Shown: positions 47,068-56,453, counted from the stretch's first letter. The stretch is DNA of 64,000 nt from Qipengyuania vulgaris (GCF_009827325.1 NZ_WTYC01000004.1:1-64000); one strand, 5' to 3'. The notes: generated by a model from the sequence alone, not told the origin. Translations and numbers: made by a program.

Positions 47068-48435
47068 ATGCCGATCCAGGATTATCTCGAAAACAGCGTT
47101 CGCCCGTCGATGGAGCATCGGCGGATACAGCTTTATGCCGCGCTGTTCCTGCTTGATATCGCAATTCTTTTCGGAAGTTTTTGGCTTGCTGGCTATCTAC
47201 TCATCGGCCAATTGCCGTCCCTGAGGGCTGTTCAGGTCATGCAATTCACCGTGCCGATATTCGTGGTCATCGCGATTTATAATCGGCTTTATTCGATACG
47301 TGCACTCGAAGAATTCCGACACGCGGTGGTCCGACTTGCGATTTCTCTTTCGGTTTCGGCAATGCTTTTCCTGGTGATGACGTTTTATGTCGGATCCAGC
47401 AGCGATTTTGCCCGGCTCACATTTTCGCTAGCAATCGGCACGGCATTCGTCGGCATGGTGGTAATTCGTCGTATCGTGTGCTGGAGCATTATCCGAAACT
47501 TTCGCGGGCGTGTTTCGAACGTATTGCTGATCGAGGACGGTGGGCCAAAAATCGATCTGCCTGGCGTTGACCGGTTCGCTGCAGACGCAGTTCTTTTAGA
47601 GAATGCGCAACGCGATCCTGAAACACTCGATTCATTGGGGCGGACGATGCGCAACATGGATCGTGTGATCGTAAGTTGCCCTCTCGACAGACGAGTCTTC
47701 TGGACCCGCATCATGCGCGCAGCGGGGGTCCACGGAGAAGTCGTGTCGGAAGCTCTCCAGGAGTTGGGTGCTCTGTCGTTGGAAAGGGAGCATGGCTGGT
47801 CTTTCCTTGTGGTTTCCGCCGGTCCCTTGGGGCTTCAGGCTCGCCTGACAAAAAGGATGATCGACCTTGCGTTCACCGTTCCTGCGCTATTTTTGCTTGG
47901 CCCGGTGATGTTGATTGTCGCGCTCTTGATTAAACTTGAGGACGGCGGGCCGGTATTCTTCGTGCAACCCCGGATGGGGCAAGGCAATTGCATGTTCGAC
48001 ATGCTGAAGTTCCGGTCGATGAAGGTCGAGCGTCTGGATAGCAGCGGCACCCGATCGACCTCGCGCGAGGATGATCGGATAACGCGGATGGGGAGGTTCA
48101 TTCGGCGAACGAGCATTGATGAATTGCCTCAGCTCATCAATGTCCTGCGCTCGGAAATGAGCTTAGTGGGTCCTCGCCCACATGCCTTGGGTTCGCTCGC
48201 AAATGACAAGCTTTTCTGGGAAATCGATGGCGATTACTGGCAGCGGCATTCGCTGAAGCCCGGCTTGACGGGCCTTGCGCAGGTTCGCGGACATCGCGGC
48301 GCTACCGAAACCGAAGGGCATCTTACCGACCGGCTCCAAGCCGATCTCGAATACATTAGGACCTGGTCACCTTGGACTGACTTCAAGATCATGCTGGCGA
48401 CGGCCCGGGTGCTGGTTCACCACAACGCATATTGA
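47068..48435 (+). CDS. Exopolysaccharide priming glycosyltransferase (polyprenyl-phosphate sugar transferase)
   Basis: 455 residues: four N-terminal transmembrane helices (residues 18-110), a CoA-binding-like region, a fifth helix (FTVPALFLLGPVMLIVALLI) and the bacterial sugar transferase domain with KFRSMKVER, RITRMGRFIRRTSIDELPQL, SLVGPRPHA and KPGLTGLAQVRG. WbaP/WcaJ-type enzyme that loads the first sugar phosphate on undecaprenyl phosphate. ATG 47068 has no clear ribosome site; ATG 47107 is an alternative. First gene of the polysaccharide run. Confidence 0.92.
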   Translation: MPIQDYLENSVRPSMEHRRIQLYAALFLLDIAILFGSFWLAGYLLIGQLPSLRAVQVMQFTVPIFVVIAIYNRLYSIRALEEFRHAVVRLAISLSVSAMLFLVMTFYVGSSSDFARLTFSLAIGTAFVGMVVIRRIVCWSIIRNFRGRVSNVLLIEDGGPKIDLPGVDRFAADAVLLENAQRDPETLDSLGRTMRNMDRVIVSCPLDRRVFWTRIMRAAGVHGEVVSEALQELGALSLEREHGWSFLVVSAGPLGLQARLTKRMIDLAFTVPALFLLGPVMLIVALLIKLEDGGPVFFVQPRMGQGNCMFDMLKFRSMKVERLDSSGTRSTSREDDRITRMGRFIRRTSIDELPQLINVLRSEMSLVGPRPHALGSLANDKLFWEIDGDYWQRHSLKPGLTGLAQVRGHRGATETEGHLTDRLQADLEYIRTWSPWTDFKIMLATARVLVHHNAY

Positions 48436-48631
48436 GCGCCAGATGTGATGCAAAAATGTCAGTATTACAAAGTTATGGTGTTCATTGGGAACCATGTGGG
48501 GTTGGTCTGATTGAGCGATTGTGCGAATGCGAACAAATTCCCGCAAGTGGAATTTAACCGGTTGCACAGTGAGCGTTTCATTGCTAGCCAGCCAACTGAA
48601 TTCTCGTAAGAAGAAAACTAGGAGATTACAT

Positions 48632-48892
48632 ATGAAGACCAGCCGCCTTCTCTCGGGCCTCGGTGCAATCGCTATGACGGTAGTTCCCGTCGCGGCTCAG
48701 GCCGGCACCCGTGCCGCTGACGCCGGCACCTTCGCCGTGCAGCCTGTCAAGATGTCGAGTGTCGAGCGCGGCACCGAGTCGGTTAAGTCGAAGAGTGAAA
48801 TGGGTGGTTCGGCAACCATTCTCGCTGTTCTTGCCGCAGTGGCCGTGATCGTCGGTATCATCATCGCAGTCGATGACGACACCACCGACTAA
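48632..48892 (+). CDS. Small exported protein with C-terminal membrane segment
   Basis: 86 residues: signal peptide (MKTSRLLSGLGAIAMTVVPVA, cleavage near AQAG), a short polar stretch and a C-terminal hydrophobic helix (ATILAVLAAVAVIVGIIIAV) ending DDDTTD. TAGGAG before the ATG. Own strong terminator, so it may be transcribed at a different level from its neighbours. Similar short proteins occur in sphingomonad polysaccharide loci (general knowledge); function unknown. Confidence 0.7.
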   Translation: MKTSRLLSGLGAIAMTVVPVAAQAGTRAADAGTFAVQPVKMSSVERGTESVKSKSEMGGSATILAVLAAVAVIVGIIIAVDDDTTD

Positions 48893-48914
48893 GTAAGTCG
48901 GGCAAAAAAATTCG

Positions 48915-48949
48915 AACCCCGTCGGTGATCGTTACCGGCGGGGTTTTTT
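48915..48949 (+). terminator. Intrinsic terminator after the small exported protein
   Basis: Stem CCCCGTCGGT / ACCGGCGGGG with a 7-base loop, followed by TTTTTT. It lies only about 35 bases before the ligase start. Confidence 0.88.
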
Positions 48950-48986
48950 ATTGCTCTGGCCTAGCTCGGGGCAAGGGAGGGTAGGC

Positions 48987-50342
48987 GTGCCTACAAATCG
49001 CAGCGGTACTTTTTTGGCGAAATGGCAAGAGGCGTTGCGCGTACTCGGCTGGCCCTTGGTTTTGCTGCTCTTGGTAGCATTAGTCTTGGGTGGCGGCGGC
49101 GTAAGGCATGGACTTGCAAATCTCGTTGTTCAAATCGTGGCGCTTGGAATTTTACTGCTGTACCCGGGCATTTTACGCCGGTTTCGTGACGCCGCTCCCA
49201 AATCTCTGATTATTCTAGTCGCTCTGACGCTTCTCTTGCCTATCTTCCATCTGATCCCGCTTCCGGCTGGTATCTGGCAATCCCTTCCTGGGAGGGAAAT
49301 GGCGCTACAGTCACGCGAGCTGGTCAATTCCGGCAATGATTGGTTTCCGTTGACCCTCGACCGTGGGAGAACTGTCACTGCACTTGTCGCGCTTGTTGGG
49401 CCACTCGCAGTTATCGCCTGCTTTCGCTTCGGGTCGAATTCGGCACCGCGCCATGCATTGGCATTATTGGCAACCGTGGCTTTCGTCCAATTTGCATTCG
49501 GCGTGATCCAGTTTGCGGCTGGGGGGGATACCCTTACGCTTTACGAGACCAACCAAGTCGGACGATTTTACGGATTTTTCGTAAGTCACATTGCCAGCGG
49601 ACTGGTCATGGTAATCGGTCTTTGTGCTCTGGTCGGGCATTACTTGTCCGACGAACGGTCGAATGTTGCCACGCTTCTCTACCTAGCAGGCGGTGCTTTG
49701 CTGGTCATAGGGGTCATATTGACCAATTCGCGATCTGCCGTGGCACTGTTGATATTGCCTGGGCTATGGGTTCTTGCGGTCGCTGCCAAGCGGGCATGGG
49801 TTATGCCGCGGCGCACCCGTTGGGGATTTCTTGCTGCTGGAATCGTCGGTGCAATGGCCGTCGCTGCTGTTTTCGCAACCAACGACCGGCTGGGACGGAC
49901 ATGGGATCGCTTCGACAGCTTCGAAGATTCGCGGCCAGATATATGGGAAGATACACTGGTCGGGATTGACCGATATTGGCCCGTCGGCAGTGGAGTGGGC
50001 TCCTTCGACGAAGTTTTCCAGGTAGAAGAATCGCTAGAAATGCTGGTCGCTAAAAAAGCGGCGAGGGCCCATAACGAGTATCTAGAGATATTGCTGGAAG
50101 CTGGGATTTTCGGGGCGATCCTTGTTTCACTTTGGTTTGTCTATCTCGCTTACGCAGTCATTCGTGGACTGCGATCGGTTCATGCTCCTGTCACGCTTGC
50201 CGCTGCAATGGCGGCGCTCTGTTTTGCCTTGCAGGCGCTTGTGTATTTTCCGCTACGAAATATGGCGGAGTTATGCGTTGCAGGACTGCTCGTGGCTCTG
50301 CTAACGGCGCCGCTGACGATAAAGAGGGATCGTAGTCATTGA
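48987..50342 (+). CDS. O-antigen ligase/polymerase family membrane protein
   Basis: 451 residues with about 12 transmembrane helices and a large periplasmic loop near residues 300-360. The Wzy_C pattern is visible around LTNSRSAVALLILPGLW and the periplasmic GSGVGSFDEVFQ...RAHNEYLEILLEAGI. It polymerises or ligates lipid-linked glycan units. GTG 48987 has GGGAGGGT upstream; the frame upstream overlaps the terminator. Stop overlaps the wza start by four bases. Confidence 0.88.
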   Translation: MPTNRSGTFLAKWQEALRVLGWPLVLLLLVALVLGGGGVRHGLANLVVQIVALGILLLYPGILRRFRDAAPKSLIILVALTLLLPIFHLIPLPAGIWQSLPGREMALQSRELVNSGNDWFPLTLDRGRTVTALVALVGPLAVIACFRFGSNSAPRHALALLATVAFVQFAFGVIQFAAGGDTLTLYETNQVGRFYGFFVSHIASGLVMVIGLCALVGHYLSDERSNVATLLYLAGGALLVIGVILTNSRSAVALLILPGLWVLAVAAKRAWVMPRRTRWGFLAAGIVGAMAVAAVFATNDRLGRTWDRFDSFEDSRPDIWEDTLVGIDRYWPVGSGVGSFDEVFQVEESLEMLVAKKAARAHNEYLEILLEAGIFGAILVSLWFVYLAYAVIRGLRSVHAPVTLAAAMAALCFALQALVYFPLRNMAELCVAGLLVALLTAPLTIKRDRSH

Positions 50343-51028
50343 GTAAGCTTCGTAACGGCGTGTTCGTCGCCCCAACATTATTGCTTGCAGGTTGCTTCAG
50401 CCCGTCGTCCGATCTCCCGGCGGGAGAAGCGGCGTATCGCGTTATGCCAGCGGCCTCCGATACGTTAGGCACGCTGGAATACCGTATCGGGGTTCTTGAT
50501 ACCCTGTCGATCCGGGTATTTCAGGAGAGCGAACTGACCTTCCCCGAGATCTCGGTAAATTCTGCCGGCACGATTAACTTTCCTTTTATCGGTGAAGTTA
50601 CGGCGGCAGGAAAGACGCCTATTCAACTGAGTCGAGAAATCGAAGAGGGATTGGGATCGCGATATATCCGCGACCCCCAGGTGGTCGTTGGCGTGGTCAC
50701 CTCCGCAGCGCAACGTGTGACGGTGGATGGTCAGGTCGAACAGCCGGGTGTTTACGAGATTGCAGGTACGTCTTCGCTCGTAGAATCAATTGCTCGCGCT
50801 CGAGGCCTGAAATTCACAGGGGTAGATGACGAAGTTGTCGTTTTTCGCATGATCGATGGCGAGCGTCACGGAGCTGTGTTCGATCTCAAGGCTATTCGAG
50901 AAGGTAAGGCCGAAGACCCCGAAATTCTCGGTGGAGATCGCATCGTCGTAGGATTTTCAGCGCTTCGAGGCGCTTTCGAGAATTTCCTTCGCGCCGCACC
51001 GCTTTTCAATGTTTTCACAAGGTTCTGA
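50339..51028 (+). CDS. Polysaccharide export outer-membrane lipoprotein (Wza-type)
   Basis: 229 residues from a TTG start overlapping the ligase stop (TTGA). Lipobox LLAGC near residue 19, then the poly_export domain (EYRIGVLDTLSIRVFQESEL, SRYIRDPQVVVGVV) and a SLBB domain (VTVDGQVEQPGVYEIAGTS). Short single-SLBB form without the C-terminal helix barrel of E. coli Wza. Forms the export channel with the Wzz/kinase encoded next. Confidence 0.9.
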   Translation: MSKLRNGVFVAPTLLLAGCFSPSSDLPAGEAAYRVMPAASDTLGTLEYRIGVLDTLSIRVFQESELTFPEISVNSAGTINFPFIGEVTAAGKTPIQLSREIEEGLGSRYIRDPQVVVGVVTSAAQRVTVDGQVEQPGVYEIAGTSSLVESIARARGLKFTGVDDEVVVFRMIDGERHGAVFDLKAIREGKAEDPEILGGDRIVVGFSALRGAFENFLRAAPLFNVFTRF

Positions 51029-51031
51029 CAA

Positions 51032-53266
51032 TTGGCTACTGGTTATCCCCTCGGCGGCTCATCAGACGCAAAGTCGGAGATGCGTCGTGAATATCCCTCC
51101 GAGAGACCTGTCGACGACGATGTCTTTTTTGACATCGACTTGCGCCGGGTCGGCGCGGCCATTCGTCGCAATCTCCTAGGCATTATTGCCATCCTGGTGG
51201 TTGCGTTAGGCGCTGGCGTTCTCGTGACTCTTTTGATGCGGCCCCAGTTTGTCGCTACCTCACAGGTCCTTATCGAGCAGAGTGCCGATACCATTATTGA
51301 GGGCGCTGATACGCAGTCGGTGGTTCCGATGCAGGAAACCGAGCGGTTTCTTCAGACGCAAGTGGATGTGATCGAAAGTCGCAGCTTGGCTGAGCGGGTC
51401 GTGGAGTCGGAAAATCTGGCCGATCGCGAGGACTTCTATGCGGCACAGGGACAAGAGTTACCTCAACTGGATTCGCTCGAAGGATCGGGCTATTCTGGGC
51501 CCGAAGGTCTTGCTCGCCTACGCCGCGATATGGCCATCCAGATGGTGCTCGATTCGCTCAACGTGACTTTGCCGATCGACAGTCGTCTCGTTTCGATACA
51601 TTTCCAAAGCGGCGATCCGGTGATCGCCGCGGAGATGTCGAATTCAATTGCCCGCAATTTCATCGAGAGCAATCTGGCGCGAAAGTTCGATAGCAGCGCC
51701 TATGCCCGTGAATTCCTTGCCCAGCAGCTAGAAGATTCGCGCAACAAGCTGGAGCAGAGTGAAAAGGATCTTAACGCATTTTCACGCGCAGCGGGCCTTA
51801 TCCGGGTCACAGGTCAGGGTCAGAATGCCGATCAGGAAACGACCTTGTCGGTTACGAACCAAACCCTTGAACAGATCAATACAGCCGCGGCGCAGGCGAC
51901 AGCTGAACGCATCACTGCGGAGAATATTTGGCAGAGCATCGCCAATCAGCCGATCGAATCCGTTCCACAAGTCTTGCAAAATTCCGCTTACAGCCAGTTG
52001 GTTCGTGAACGCGCAGTTGCCGAAGCCAAGCTGGCGGAAGAGAGGGCCCGCCATCTCGACGCGCATCCAAACGTTCAAGCGCTGCAGGCTCAGGTGGACG
52101 AGATAAACACGCAGATTCAACAGGTCGGCAGGGCCATCAAGAATTCCGTTCGTCTAGCTTACGAAGCTACGCGTAATCGCGAGAATGAGATACAGGACCA
52201 GGTCGGTCAGATACGCGATACGGCTCTCGACGAGCAGGACCGGGGCGTCCAATACAATATCCTCAAGCGCGTCGCCGAGACAGATCGCGCTCTCTACAAT
52301 ACCCTTCTGACCCGATTCAACGAATTGAACGCAACGGCCGGTTCGACATCGAACAACATATCGATGGTGGATGTTGCGCAGGTTCCGCGCGATCCTTCGT
52401 CGCCCAACCTCATCATTAATATGATAATTGCGCTGATGGGCGGGATGCTTGTGGCTGCTGGTTTCGTATTCCTCCGTGAGCAATTCGACGACGTATTGCG
52501 GACACCGGACGACGTCGAGCGGAAGATCGGTATCCCGCTGCTTGGACTTATTCCCATGATCCAAGGCGCTAATCCGTCCGAAGATCTCGAAGATCCGAAG
52601 TCTCCGGTTAGCGAAGCCTATCAGTCGCTAGTGACCAACCTGCGTTACAGCACGGGGGCGGGGATTCCCCGTACTCTTGCGGTGACTTCGGCGCAGGCAG
52701 GGGAAGGTAAGACCACATCTGCGGGCAAGCTTGCTCTTGAGTTCGCCGAGCTTGGCCGAAAGACTCTCTTGATCGATTCGGACCTGCGTCGCCCGACGCT
52801 GCATCGGAAGCTGACCAATCCTAAACAGGAGGGCTTCACGGCCGTTCTGGCAGGTGAAAAAGGCATCGATGAAGTATTGGTGGCCTCGGATCATCCGAAC
52901 CTCACCTATATGACGGCGCTCCCGATGCCGCCTGATCCGGCGGCACTTCTCGGAAGTACAAAGTTCGACGAACTTATCGCCAACCTTCTCGAAAGGTTTG
53001 AGTCTGTGGTATTCGACGCTCCGCCGATGCTTGGTCTCTCAGATGCGCCGACCATCGCTGCCCATACCGATGCAGTGCTGATTGTTATTGATGCCGAGTC
53101 GGGTAACCGTGGCGCGGTTAAAACGGCTCTCGGCCGACTTGGAATGGTGAAGGCTAATGTCATCGGCGCGGTTTTGACCAAATTCAATCCGCGCAATGTA
53201 AGTGGTGAATACTCGTATTACGGCAACGACTATTACGCGTACGAGACAACGGACGAAGACAGGTGA
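51032..53266 (+). CDS. Wzz/BY-kinase: polysaccharide co-polymerase and tyrosine autokinase
   Basis: 744 residues. Wzz domain with two transmembrane helices (LLGIIAILVVALGAGVLVTLL near 45; second near 460-485) around a coiled-coil periplasmic part, then a BY-kinase domain with Walker A SAQAGEGKTTSAG (Lys about 560), Walker A' LLIDSDLRRPT and Walker B VVFDAPPML. The C-terminal Tyr cluster (Y727, 729, 730, 734, 735, 737 in EYSYYGNDYYAYE) is the autophosphorylation site. It sets chain length and drives export. TTG 51032 is 3 bases after wza; ATG 51080 is an alternative. Confidence 0.92.
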   Translation: MATGYPLGGSSDAKSEMRREYPSERPVDDDVFFDIDLRRVGAAIRRNLLGIIAILVVALGAGVLVTLLMRPQFVATSQVLIEQSADTIIEGADTQSVVPMQETERFLQTQVDVIESRSLAERVVESENLADREDFYAAQGQELPQLDSLEGSGYSGPEGLARLRRDMAIQMVLDSLNVTLPIDSRLVSIHFQSGDPVIAAEMSNSIARNFIESNLARKFDSSAYAREFLAQQLEDSRNKLEQSEKDLNAFSRAAGLIRVTGQGQNADQETTLSVTNQTLEQINTAAAQATAERITAENIWQSIANQPIESVPQVLQNSAYSQLVRERAVAEAKLAEERARHLDAHPNVQALQAQVDEINTQIQQVGRAIKNSVRLAYEATRNRENEIQDQVGQIRDTALDEQDRGVQYNILKRVAETDRALYNTLLTRFNELNATAGSTSNNISMVDVAQVPRDPSSPNLIINMIIALMGGMLVAAGFVFLREQFDDVLRTPDDVERKIGIPLLGLIPMIQGANPSEDLEDPKSPVSEAYQSLVTNLRYSTGAGIPRTLAVTSAQAGEGKTTSAGKLALEFAELGRKTLLIDSDLRRPTLHRKLTNPKQEGFTAVLAGEKGIDEVLVASDHPNLTYMTALPMPPDPAALLGSTKFDELIANLLERFESVVFDAPPMLGLSDAPTIAAHTDAVLIVIDAESGNRGAVKTALGRLGMVKANVIGAVLTKFNPRNVSGEYSYYGNDYYAYETTDEDR

Positions 53267-54420
53267 AGATCAAGCGTCGACAGGTAACTGGCTGGTTCCT
53301 GCGCGTCGCTGCATTCTTGATGCTGGCCGCTTTAGCCACGGTCTTCCAGCTTGATCGCCACTCGCGAACGCGCCTAACCTTGATGGCGTACGTTCCGCCG
53401 AACTTGGGTGGATTTGCGGACGCCAATGCAGCGCGGTTGCTGGCGGTTCCGGCGCCGGATTTGGCTGTCGCGCGAGCTGAGTCATCCCTCCGGCACCGGC
53501 CGATCGATGCGTCCACGCTCTCCTCTTTTGCGCTGGCCGCAGTCGAGGGAGACGATGTGGAAAGAGCTGGGCGGGCGCTCTCCCTCGCCGCCCAACGTGG
53601 ATGGCGCGATACCTATACCCAAGTGATGGTCGTCGGTAGCGCAATCGGAGCAGAGAACTGGGAAATCGCTGCTCAGCGCATTGACGCTTTGACACGATTG
53701 AGACGGGAGCAGGAGGCGATTTTCGGATCGTTAAGTCTCATGTTGCAAAGCGAAGGGGGGCGGAAGGCTCTCGCGGATCGTCTCGCCGAGAGCTATCCGT
53801 TGGTCTATGCTCTGGCCGATTTTATCGGCGCATACCCGGATTACGGGGAAGAGGTCGCCCAAGTGTTCGTAATGTCCGAAAACAAGGGTGATGCAATGGA
53901 CTGCTCGCGTTTTTCTCGCGTCACGAGGACATTACTCGCGAGAAACAAAGGCTCAGCGGCGCTTTCGGTTTGGCCCGATAGATGTTTGGGTGAAGCTGGC
54001 CGCGATGCCGCATTCGCCCCGACATCGGGGCTGGGGGAGGAGGATCCATTCGCATGGTCCTTCCCGTCAGTTCCGGGCCTGTCTGTCCGTCATGGCGAAG
54101 GTACAGTAACCGTGCGTAATCGCGATCCACTTCGGCGCCAGTTCGCATACCGATATCTTACTCTGGAAGCCGGGCAGCACAGGCTGCGATTAAGGAGCGA
54201 CACAAGTCCGGGAGTTATGTCTGGCATGGCCTCAGGCAATGCGTTGGTTCAGGTTTCCATGCGGTGTGACCGAACCTCGCGGGGAGCGGCCAACAGTCTG
54301 ATCGCACAGGATTATGATGCGGAAATTTCATTCGACGTGCCAGAGGATTGTCCCACACAGTTTCTTGCTCTGTCCACGTCGAAGGGTACGGTGACCGACT
54401 TGGCCATCGCAATCGATTGA
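53263..54420 (+). CDS. Membrane-anchored protein of unknown function in the polysaccharide locus
   Basis: 385 residues. One N-terminal transmembrane segment (VTGWFLRVAAFLMLAALATVF), then a helical, Ala-rich region (about 60-200; TPR-like pattern, e.g. SSFALAAVEGDDVERAGRALSL) and a beta-rich C-terminal domain (about 280-385) that could bind carbohydrate. GTG start overlaps the kinase stop by four bases, so it is translationally coupled to it. No family recognised; probably an accessory periplasmic assembly protein. Confidence 0.7.
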   Translation: MKIKRRQVTGWFLRVAAFLMLAALATVFQLDRHSRTRLTLMAYVPPNLGGFADANAARLLAVPAPDLAVARAESSLRHRPIDASTLSSFALAAVEGDDVERAGRALSLAAQRGWRDTYTQVMVVGSAIGAENWEIAAQRIDALTRLRREQEAIFGSLSLMLQSEGGRKALADRLAESYPLVYALADFIGAYPDYGEEVAQVFVMSENKGDAMDCSRFSRVTRTLLARNKGSAALSVWPDRCLGEAGRDAAFAPTSGLGEEDPFAWSFPSVPGLSVRHGEGTVTVRNRDPLRRQFAYRYLTLEAGQHRLRLRSDTSPGVMSGMASGNALVQVSMRCDRTSRGAANSLIAQDYDAEISFDVPEDCPTQFLALSTSKGTVTDLAIAID

Positions 54421-54518
54421 TATTTGAGGCCAAGTCGAGTGTTCTGATCAGGAATGTGAAATAGATCAAACTGCTGGCAGAGACATTTCCGCCACAACGG
54501 GCAGCGAGTTAAAGTAGC

Positions 54519-55799
54519 GTGAAAATTACAACATCTCTACCGTTTGCTATCGCGATGGCCATACCGAGAACGCCAGCGAGCTATGCAGCATACGTTGCAG
54601 CGCCGTTACTGCTGATCAACTGGCTTTCGTCGCGGACCTACGCGCCCGCGCTCTTTCTGATTTTCTTTCTCACGACAGCGGGCTTTGTGAACTACGCCCT
54701 TGGTTTGAGTTTCTCGGTTACAGCCTGGGCACTCGAATTGGCGCTTGTCTTGCCATTTCTCGCGGCAGCGCTTGGTTTCAAGCCGGCAGCTTATGTTAAC
54801 GGAAGACGTCTGATCCGCTCTCTCAACGTGATCGTTCTGATTACTAGCTTGCTAAGCCTAATCCAGATGGGTTTCCCGTTCCAATTACCCTACGTCCACT
54901 ACCTTCCGGACTACTACAACGGCGGGTTCGGTAATGGCGGGGCCAAAATCGTCACGATCATCGGCTTTTTCGGGATTGCTGAAGCTCTGACGCGCAAGCG
55001 CAAAATGTCCTTTATGGAAAACAGGGTCTTGCTTGTTTCAGTACTCAATTTTCTTGCCCCGAATTTCATCCTCGGCATTCTGGCAGGAGTAGCGGCACTG
55101 ATCATCTTCCTACGCCGCAATCGTGTGATCCTCTTCGCCGGTGCGGCGGTGGCCATGGTCATCGTACCCTACGTCCAATTTCGGGCCGAAACAAAGAACA
55201 ACCAGTTCACCGAATATTACGGAGTTAATCCAAAGCTCTATGCGTTCGCGGCGGTGGGCGAACTCTATGTTGATCAGCCTCACACCATTTTGGTCGGCAC
55301 AGGATTAGGGCAATTCTCCAGCCAGCCTGCGATCTGGTCGAGTCCCATCAACCGCTACATCGGAAGTCATGATCTGCCACAATTGCCCGGGATGTTCTCG
55401 GCCGAAGTCCACAATCGCTATCTCGCGCCCGCGCTCTTGCGATTTAAGTCTGATATCTGGGCAATTCACTCTTCTGCCAACAAGCCTTACGGTGGGATCA
55501 GTCAGCTTCTTGCGGAGTTCGGTCTGCCGTTTACGATATTCATCCTCTATTCACTCTATGCGCTCTACTGGCGGAATGCTCGCGGGGACTTTGGGAGAAC
55601 AATCTTCCTGTTCGTGATCGGCGTCAATCTCCTCGATCCTCAAATCGATTCTCCATGGTTTGGCGTGATGCTCATTGCTTCGCTCGAAGCAATTCGCAGG
55701 GATGCAGCGAGGAGGGCTGGCGCTGATCAACTCGAAGGCCCCCGAGAGAGTGGAGTTTTCGCTGTTCCCAGACCGATATCTAGTCCGAACGCAATCTGA
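54519..55799 (+). CDS. Polytopic membrane protein, second polymerase-like protein
   Basis: 426 residues with about ten transmembrane helices (LPFAIAMAIPRTPASYAAYV onwards) and a long periplasmic segment near 230-330 (YYGVNPKLYAFAAVGELYVD, then GLGQFSSQPAIWSS, NRYIGSHDLPQLP). Resembles EPS-type Wzy/O-antigen polymerase topology, with no close signature. GTG 54519 is 98 bases after the previous gene. If it is a Wzy, the locus has both a polymerase and the ligase-like protein at 48987. Confidence 0.65.
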   Translation: MKITTSLPFAIAMAIPRTPASYAAYVAAPLLLINWLSSRTYAPALFLIFFLTTAGFVNYALGLSFSVTAWALELALVLPFLAAALGFKPAAYVNGRRLIRSLNVIVLITSLLSLIQMGFPFQLPYVHYLPDYYNGGFGNGGAKIVTIIGFFGIAEALTRKRKMSFMENRVLLVSVLNFLAPNFILGILAGVAALIIFLRRNRVILFAGAAVAMVIVPYVQFRAETKNNQFTEYYGVNPKLYAFAAVGELYVDQPHTILVGTGLGQFSSQPAIWSSPINRYIGSHDLPQLPGMFSAEVHNRYLAPALLRFKSDIWAIHSSANKPYGGISQLLAEFGLPFTIFILYSLYALYWRNARGDFGRTIFLFVIGVNLLDPQIDSPWFGVMLIASLEAIRRDAARRAGADQLEGPRESGVFAVPRPISSPNAI

Positions 55800-55868
55800 A
55801 CCGGTCAAAAGAAACCAATCTCAGCCGCGCCGTCCATTTAATTTGGAAAACCGATTGTGCTTGGCAAG

Positions 55869-55894
55869 AAAAAACCCGCCAGCGGCGGGTTTTT
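55869..55894 (-). terminator. Terminator of tRNA-Val (usable on both strands)
   Basis: Stem ACCCGCC / GGCGGGT with AGC loop, flanked by A-run and T-run, so it works in both directions: for the leftward tRNA and for the rightward gene ending at 55799. Confidence 0.9.
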
Positions 55895-55900
55895 GTTCGA

Positions 55901-55975
55901 TGGTGGGCGTACCAAGGTTCGAACTTGGGACCCCTACGATGTCAACATAGTGCTCTACCACTGAGCTATACGCCC
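55901..55975 (-). tRNA. tRNA-Val (anticodon GAC)
   Basis: On the reverse strand: acceptor GGGCGTA, D arm with AGCTCAGTGGTAGAGC, anticodon stem CTATG/CGTAG with loop TTGACAT (anticodon GAC), T arm with GTTCGAA, and an encoded 3' CCA. 75 bases, fully cloverleaf. Confidence 0.95.
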
Positions 55976-56063
55976 ACGCTATCGAACTGGCCGTTTTGTG
56001 CGGCAGGCGCGCCGTTTAGCGAGGCCTTTCGAACCGCGCAAGAGGCAAACGCTGGTAATCTTG

Positions 56064-56453
56064 TCAAAGCTGTGCGCTAACCTTCTCTTGCAGGACACGC
56101 TCCACTTCGATCACGAGATCCCGCAGATGGAATGGCTTCGAAAGAACCTTGGCGTGAGGCTGCTCCCGGCTTGCCTTGAGCGTGACCGCAGCAAACCCGG
56201 TGATGAACATCACCTTCGTTGCCGGGCTGATCTCGTTGCAGCGCTGAGCGAGTTCGATACCGTCCATTTCCGGCATGACGATATCGGAAAGAAGCAAATC
56301 GTATTCGGCATTCTCAAGCAGCGGGATCGCTTCCGTTCCCCGATCTACGGCGTCGACATCATACCCTGCCTGGTTCAATGCGCGCTCTAGGTAGGTTCGC
56401 ATAGCCTCGTCATCTTCGGCCAGCAGGATTCGTTTGTGGTGCAGCTCACTCAT
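56064..56453 (-). CDS. cpdR: Response regulator CpdR
   Basis: 129-residue single-domain receiver. Acidic pair EDD at residues 13-15, phospho-acceptor Asp in LLLSDIVMPEMDG, Thr in MFITGFAAV and Lys-Pro in VLSKPFH. CpdR receives phosphate via ChpT from CckA and, when unphosphorylated, primes ClpXP for CtrA turnover. The C-terminal AQL fits the family. Divergent from the formylglutamate hydrolase, a common alphaproteobacterial neighbour. tRNA-Val follows. Confidence 0.88.
   Translation of the reverse strand: MSELHHKRILLAEDDEAMRTYLERALNQAGYDVDAVDRGTEAIPLLENAEYDLLLSDIVMPEMDGIELAQRCNEISPATKVMFITGFAAVTLKASREQPHAKVLSKPFHLRDLVIEVERVLQEKVSAQL

Noticed and set aside
48951-48986. TTG start for the ligase gene at 48951
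   Set aside because: It lies at the foot of the preceding terminator; GTG 48987 has a clear GGGAGGG site.
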